Of a stretch of DNA of 7,045 nt, positions 4,347 to 7,045 are shown one piece after another. This stretch comes from Methanofastidiosum sp964630765 (GTDB lineage Archaea > Methanobacteriota_B > Thermococci > Methanofastidiosales > Methanofastidiosaceae): contig CAZVXE010000064.1 of NCBI GenBank assembly GCA_964630765.1, positions 1 through 7,045 on the forward strand, read 5' to 3'. The translations under genes and the position numbers were made by a program. Below the pieces are notes generated by a model. The model was not told where the DNA came from. It saw only the letters and a list, made by a program, of their open reading frames with translations, and did no database searches. Every line of letters begins with the position of its first letter. Position 1 is the stretch's first letter.

Positions 4347-5228
4347 TTATAGATTTATTTCCAAGAAGTCTTCTGCGACTATTGCATTTTCACAGTATTT
4401 TTTTGATTCTTCTTCGACTTCTTTTGTTTCGTATCGCTGACTTATATGTGTCAATACAAGTTTTTTTGCAGAAAGAAGCTGTGCAACTTCACATGCCTCC
4501 TTAACAGTAGAATGATATGTTTCTTTCTTATCTTCTTGAGATATAAATGTCGAGTCATGAATCAGGACATCACAGTGATATGCTTCCTCTGGAAATGCAT
4601 CTATCTTCTCTGTGTCACCAGTATAAACTATTTTTTTTCCTTTCCTGTTCTTACCTGTTACTTCATCAATAGATATCTCTCTGCCATTGACTTGAATTTT
4701 TCCATTTTTCTCCAGCAAATTGAACATCTCACCCTTTATACCAAGCTCATCACAAAGTTTTTTGTTAAATTTCCCTCTTGAATCATTTGCGGCAAAAACA
4801 TACCCAATTGCAGGAACTCCGTGGGATACAGGAAATGGCTTTATCCAATACCCGTCGAACTCTATCTTTTCATCAAATACTTCTATGACATGGATATCAA
4901 AATCTGCAGAAAAATAAGGTATTGAGAATAATTGTTTCATATAAACAATGGTATCCTTTGGAACAAATATCTCAAGTAACTGCGTTCTGCCGTTTAGTTT
5001 CATAGATTGTATTAGGCCCACAAGCCCCATCACATGATCAGCATGAAGATGCGTTATGAAGATTTTTGTTATTTTCATTGGTGAAACCTTCCTTATCATC
5101 TGCCTCTGTGTCCCCTCACCGCAGTCAAAAAGCATGAACTCACCGTTATTGTATTGTAAAGCTAAAGAAGGAGGATTTCTATCCGAAGTAGGCTTGGATG
5201 CAGATGTTCCTAGGAATATAAGCTTCAT
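4347..5228 (-). CDS. rnz: Ribonuclease Z (tRNA 3'-processing endonuclease)
   Basis: This is a 293-residue protein of normal short-form RNase Z length. RNase Z cuts the 3' trailer from pre-tRNAs just after the discriminator base; it is a cytoplasmic homodimer. Signature motifs are intact: F-L-G-T-S-A-S-K-P-T (5-14), D-C-G-E-G-T-Q-R-Q (35-43), the metal-binding T-H-L-H-A-D-H-V-M-G-L (59-69; H60, H62, D64, H65), P-V-S-H-G (133-137; H136), Y-T-G-D-T (202-206; D205), H-D-S-T-F (224-228), Y-H-S-T (238-241) and T-H-I-S-Q-R-Y (260-266; H261). The segment 146-175 corresponds to the flexible tRNA-binding arm. ATG 5228 begins directly with the first beta strand, as in the family. It follows the secreted-protein gene with a 35-nt gap containing its own TATA-like element at 25.5 nt, so separate leaderless transcription is likely. 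No anomaly is seen. Confidence 0.96.
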   Translation of the reverse strand: MKLIFLGTSASKPTSDRNPPSLALQYNNGEFMLFDCGEGTQRQMIRKVSPMKITKIFITHLHADHVMGLVGLIQSMKLNGRTQLLEIFVPKDTIVYMKQLFSIPYFSADFDIHVIEVFDEKIEFDGYWIKPFPVSHGVPAIGYVFAANDSRGKFNKKLCDELGIKGEMFNLLEKNGKIQVNGREISIDEVTGKNRKGKKIVYTGDTEKIDAFPEEAYHCDVLIHDSTFISQEDKKETYHSTVKEACEVAQLLSAKKLVLTHISQRYETKEVEEESKKYCENAIVAEDFLEINL

Positions 5229-5250
5229 CAGATTAAGAAAAGAATAGAAG

Positions 5251-5256
5251 TTTAAA
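5251..5256 (-). promoter_or_regulatory. TATA-like element of RNase Z (probably leaderless)
   Basis: TTTAAA sits in the 35-nt gap between the upstream gene and RNase Z, centred 25.5 nt before ATG 5228. No Shine-Dalgarno site precedes the ATG, so transcription is expected to start at the initiation codon. Confidence 0.5.
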
Positions 5257-5263
5257 TTATTTA

Positions 5264-5935
5264 TTATAGAATGTCTATCTTTAACTCTCCAGCCTCAGCC
5301 GAATTTGTTACCAGTAGAAGATACCACTCGCCAGATTCAGGAACTGTGTAAGTTTGACTGTATTCCACACCCACTGTAGAAGGTAGCTTTATTCCGCCTA
5401 TACTTAAATCATATACAAAGTAACTGGAATTCTTAAATCTATTAAAGCTGACCTTATCCATGAAATAAATTGACACATCACCATTAGTTACCATGTATTC
5501 AAAATTTATATTTTGGCCCCGGGACACAATAAATGATAGATAGTCGTGTTTCTTGTAAGAGTAAACATTCAATGTGACATTTCTCTGGTATTCAGATATT
5601 CCCGGCGCAGAGGGCAAGACTAGCTGTTTTGACATTAGAGTTTTACTTAAAGTATAATCATTGATGTCTAAACCCAAAATATTATTACATTCTTTAATTC
5701 TCTCGTTTGAAGTATATGCTAAATAATTATTACCTGCTTTAATGGCTTCGTTGTGTGAATATATAAAAAAATCCTTTGCTTTTAGAAAATTTTCAGCCCT
5801 CATAAAAGTTGCACCTGTGCTGTAAAGATCCTGAGCAACTTGATTCTTCTGTTGATTATTAAAGGAAGAAACGGCAATGAGATTAGAGAATAGTAAAATA
5901 AAAGTCAATAAACACAAACAATATATTTTTTTCAT
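5264..5935 (-). CDS. Secreted protein: TPR-like helical hairpin plus C-terminal beta-sandwich (GOLD/PPC-like)
   Basis: This is a 223-residue protein that I do not recognise by name. Residues 1-24 are a signal peptide (M-K-K, hydrophobic core, then V-S-S); a mature N-terminus near residue 25 has no lipobox, although C6 and C8 lie in the signal. Residues 29-84 form amphipathic helices with a TPR-like spacing (Y-S-T-G-A-T-F near 38-44, A-E-N-F-L-K-A-K-D-F-F near 47-57, ending in E-C-N near 82-84). Residues 115-223 are strand-rich and end in T-V-P-E-S-G-E-W-Y-L-L-L-V-T-N (197-211). This resembles the closing strands of GOLD-like or bacterial pre-peptidase C-terminal domains, where a G-x-W-Y-L-x-V-x-N pattern is common. 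It is probably extracytoplasmic and protein-binding. The start ATG 5933-5935 is supported by the signal peptide and a TATA element 25.5 nt upstream. The domain calls are inference from pattern only. Confidence 0.75.
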   Translation of the reverse strand: MKKIYCLCLLTFILLFSNLIAVSSFNNQQKNQVAQDLYSTGATFMRAENFLKAKDFFIYSHNEAIKAGNNYLAYTSNERIKECNNILGLDINDYTLSKTLMSKQLVLPSAPGISEYQRNVTLNVYSYKKHDYLSFIVSRGQNINFEYMVTNGDVSIYFMDKVSFNRFKNSSYFVYDLSIGGIKLPSTVGVEYSQTYTVPESGEWYLLLVTNSAEAGELKIDIL

Positions 5936-5952
5936 GGAAATAGATAATTTCC
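5936..5952 (-). repeat. Perfect 6-bp inverted repeat between TATA box and start codon
   Basis: The plus strand reads GGAAAT-AGATA-ATTTCC, two perfect 6-bp arms around a 5-nt centre, abutting the start codon of the secreted-protein gene at 5935. If that gene is leaderless, the palindrome lies entirely upstream of the transcript start and downstream of the TATA box, an operator-like position. Chance occurrence is possible at this length. Confidence 0.35.
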
Positions 5953-5956
5953 GATA

Positions 5957-5964
5957 TTATTTAA
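5957..5964 (-). promoter_or_regulatory. TATA box of the secreted TPR-like protein gene, overlapping the DUF2284 stop codon
   Basis: On the minus strand TTAAATAA is formed by the last codons and the TAA stop of the DUF2284 gene. It is centred 25.5 nt before ATG 5935, and no Shine-Dalgarno site is present. This suggests a separate leaderless transcript rather than simple read-through, despite the 21-nt gap. Confidence 0.45.
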
Positions 5965-6526
5965 GCTTATCTTCCAATTTATCATTGATTAATATGCAGC
6001 CAGTCCAGACAATCTTATCTGGGTAAAACTTATTGTCAAGACCAAAATTATCAAGAAGTTTTTGTACATCAATCCCAAGTGATTCTAAAGAGGGCCTTGC
6101 CTTGTGAGGGTGTTTGCAAGGTCTATTTGTTATAGCTTTACACTCTATGCAAAAAGAACAACTGCCGCCCACTAAGCCCCACGACTCAATTCCTTTTTGG
6201 GAAAGAAAATTTTCTAGCTCCAGTATCTTCTTGTGAAAGTCAATTTTAGATCTTTTGGCTTTATTTTTGTCTTCTTTTACATCTACTTCTTCTGAATATC
6301 TTATCAAGATAGCTTTGTTATAACGGGATAATTTAGACTTGATCTCTTCAACTGTGCCGATAAAAGGGGGACACATGTAATGTTTTCCATAATTGCCACA
6401 TAAATTCTGGAAACAATACTCCCTGATTCTTTCTTCGGGCAAAAGTAGAGGAGGATCAAATTCTATGATCTCTTTTAAATCTATTTTTTTAGATAATAAT
6501 TCTAGCTCTAGAATATAATCTTTCAC
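5957..6526 (-). CDS. DUF2284 predicted metal-binding protein
   Basis: This is a 189-residue cytoplasmic protein of usual DUF2284 length. The family hallmark is two cysteine clusters, both present. The first is C38-x4-C43-x8-C52, ending in Y-M-C-P-P-F (50-55). The second is G-G-S-C-S-F-C-I-E-C (120-129) with C123, C126, C129, followed by R-P-C-K-H-P (135-140; C137), and ending with C177 (W-T-G-C, 174-177). The second cluster has C-x2-C-x2-C-x7-C spacing, suggestive of an iron-sulfur or zinc site. The family is common in anaerobic archaea and bacteria; its biochemical role is not established. The start is GTG 6526. There is no in-frame ATG in the short region before it, and the TATA centre lies 25.5 nt upstream, so leaderless GTG initiation is inferred. 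A weak AGGAT precedes the GTG too closely to be a good Shine-Dalgarno site. Confidence 0.88.
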   Translation of the reverse strand: MKDYILELELLSKKIDLKEIIEFDPPLLLPEERIREYCFQNLCGNYGKHYMCPPFIGTVEEIKSKLSRYNKAILIRYSEEVDVKEDKNKAKRSKIDFHKKILELENFLSQKGIESWGLVGGSCSFCIECKAITNRPCKHPHKARPSLESLGIDVQKLLDNFGLDNKFYPDKIVWTGCILINDKLEDKLK

Positions 6527-6547
6527 AATCCTAATTTAAAAGTAAAT

Positions 6548-6555
6548 CTTTTAAG
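6548..6555. promoter_or_regulatory. Near-palindromic TATA box shared by divergent DUF2284 and DUF371 genes
   Basis: CTTTTAAG (CTTAAAAG on the other strand) lies within a 12-bp near-palindrome, ATCTTTTAAGAT (6546-6557), that mismatches only at the central positions. Its centre, 6551.5, is exactly midway between GTG 6526 (minus) and ATG 6577 (plus), 25.5 nt from each. That is the expected archaeal TATA-to-start distance for leaderless transcripts in both directions. TTTAAA at 6535-6540 also exists but lies only about 11 nt from the GTG. Confidence 0.55.
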
Positions 6556-6576
6556 ATTAAAGGTTTTTTTTAGGAT

Positions 6577-6978
6577 ATGATTTCATTTACAGTTAAGGGC
6601 CATCCTAGAATTACTGCTGAGCACAGAAGCACTTTGGAATTCACAAAAGATGACCACATCAAAGGGAATGGTGATTGTATATTGGGCATCTCATCAGATC
6701 ACGATATTGATGACCTTAACAAACTGAATGGAAGATTAATTTTTGTAATGAAAGTGGATGGAATCGAAGAGACTTTTGAAGCCACAATCCCAAAAAATCA
6801 TAAAATAACTGATCAAAGGGAGCTTGTCATAAGAACATCTTCGTTTATCTCAGGCAGGACCTATGCCATTGCATCAAGCAAAGCCTCACTTGACATTGAC
6901 AGGGGCTTAATTGAAGCTCTAAAAAAAGGCAAAGAAATGAAAGTAATTATCTATGAAAAGGAAAAGTCTATACAATAG
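6577..6978 (+). CDS. DUF371 family protein, archaeal conserved hypothetical
   Basis: This is a 133-residue soluble protein of normal length for DUF371, an essentially archaeal family of unknown function. Recognisable features are G-H-P (8-10), A-E-H-R-S-T-L-E-F-T-K-D (14-25), the G-D-C-I-L-G block (32-37), a beta-hairpin rich middle (R-L-I-F-V-M-K-V, E-T-F-E-A-T-I-P), and the conserved C-terminal segment R-T-S-S-F-I-S-G-R-T-Y-A-I-A-S-S-K-A-S (86-104) leading into D-I-D-R-G-L-I-E-A-L (106-115). No signal peptide or membrane segment is present. ATG 6577 is the first in-frame ATG and lies 25.5 nt from the TATA centre, so the mRNA is probably leaderless; G-G-A-T just before the ATG is too close to act as a good ribosome-binding site. 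It is divergent from DUF2284 and may be co-regulated with it. Confidence 0.9.
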   Translation: MISFTVKGHPRITAEHRSTLEFTKDDHIKGNGDCILGISSDHDIDDLNKLNGRLIFVMKVDGIEETFEATIPKNHKITDQRELVIRTSSFISGRTYAIASSKASLDIDRGLIEALKKGKEMKVIIYEKEKSIQ

Positions 6979-7045
6979 ATATCTGTGTTGGGCGAATAGC
7001 TCTTTACAGTCCGTTCAGATAGAAACTCAATCTTCTTATCATATT
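6951..7045 (-). CDS. Possible C-terminal end of a minus-strand gene entering from the right edge
   Basis: On the minus strand a frame is open from the right edge to a TAG at 6951-6953, giving about 31 residues with a mixed, plausible composition (ending near D-I-Y-C-I-D-F-S-F-S). It would overlap the 3' end of the DUF371 gene by 28 nt. Another minus-strand frame from the edge ends earlier at TAA 7004-7006 (R-L-S-F-Y-L-N-G-L), which would avoid the overlap and fit the short convergent gaps seen elsewhere here. I recognise neither. An open run of this length can occur by chance in AT-rich DNA. Confidence 0.25.
   Translation of the reverse strand, partial: YDKKIEFLSERTVKSYSPNTDIYCIDFSFS

Noticed and set aside
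4446..4781. Long open frame antisense to RNase Z (about 111 residues, Cys/Phe-rich)
   Set aside because: RNase Z on the opposite strand has all catalytic motifs. The antisense product has a skewed composition and no promoter or ribosome site.
1952..5228. Possibility that the two metallo-beta-lactamase-fold proteins are recent duplicates
   Set aside because: Only the superfamily metal motifs are shared. RNase Z has its own N-terminal block, tRNA arm and terminal H-I-S motif, while the other is a glyoxalase II-like short form.
6988..7045. tRNA-like stretch beginning GGGCGAATAGCTC
   Set aside because: It resembles a tRNA acceptor and D-stem start, but no complementary GAGC follows to close the D-stem, and no anticodon arm or T-psi-C sequence is seen before the window ends.
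1..7045. Defence island, CRISPR array, toxin-antitoxin pair, transposon or prophage
   Set aside because: No regularly spaced repeats, terminal inverted repeats, transposase, integrase, nuclease-helicase or small toxin-like gene pairs were found. Gene content looks like ordinary chromosomal archaeal genes.

Overview
The window reads as a gene-dense, AT-rich archaeal chromosome segment. Archaeal origin is supported by a histone-fold protein (2707-3063), a DUF371 protein (6577-6978), a short-form RNase Z, and promoters of archaeal type: TATA-like octamers centred about 25 nt before the start codon, often with no Shine-Dalgarno site, which suggests leaderless mRNAs. The secreted lectin, the lipoprotein and the overall gene style fit a mesophilic or moderately thermophilic euryarchaeote. 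A Methanofastidiosa- or Theionarchaea-like lineage is my guess from style only, with low confidence. I see no mobile element, CRISPR array, rRNA or tRNA.

Layout from left to right. Positions 2-76 hold the last 24 codons of a ThiF/MoeB/HesA-type E1-like protein, followed by a DUF1330 protein (101-391). These converge on a lipoprotein with two exact 44-residue eight-cysteine repeats (397-1104, minus). Divergent from it is a membrane acyltransferase-like protein of the DUF1624/HGSNAT family (1190-1945), which converges on a metallo-beta-lactamase-fold hydrolase (1952-2644, minus). Divergent from that is a histone-fold protein with a C-terminal coiled-coil helix (2707-3063). A T/A-rich convergent spacer separates the histone from a secreted lectin-like protein (3105-4178, minus). 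Next on the minus strand come RNase Z (4347-5228), a secreted helical/beta protein (5264-5935) and a DUF2284 cysteine-rich metal-binding protein (5957-6526). The DUF371 gene (6577-6978) is divergent from DUF2284. The right edge may hold the C-terminus of another minus-strand gene.

The genes do not form one obvious pathway. They are mostly single transcription units, each with its own TATA element. The parts most worth a second look are: (a) the lectin, whose C-type lectin domain appears inserted inside an Ig/cadherin-like domain; (b) the non-canonical histone with an acidic N-terminal tail and a heptad-patterned C-terminal helix; (c) the strictly periodic 8-Cys repeats of the lipoprotein; (d) two divergent gene pairs that each seem to share one symmetric TATA box, one of them (DUF2284/DUF371) with start codons exactly equidistant from its centre; and (e) a near-constant TATA-to-start distance across the window, which implies widespread leaderless transcription and decides several start codons. 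I found no defence island, toxin-antitoxin pair or multi-gene novel system.
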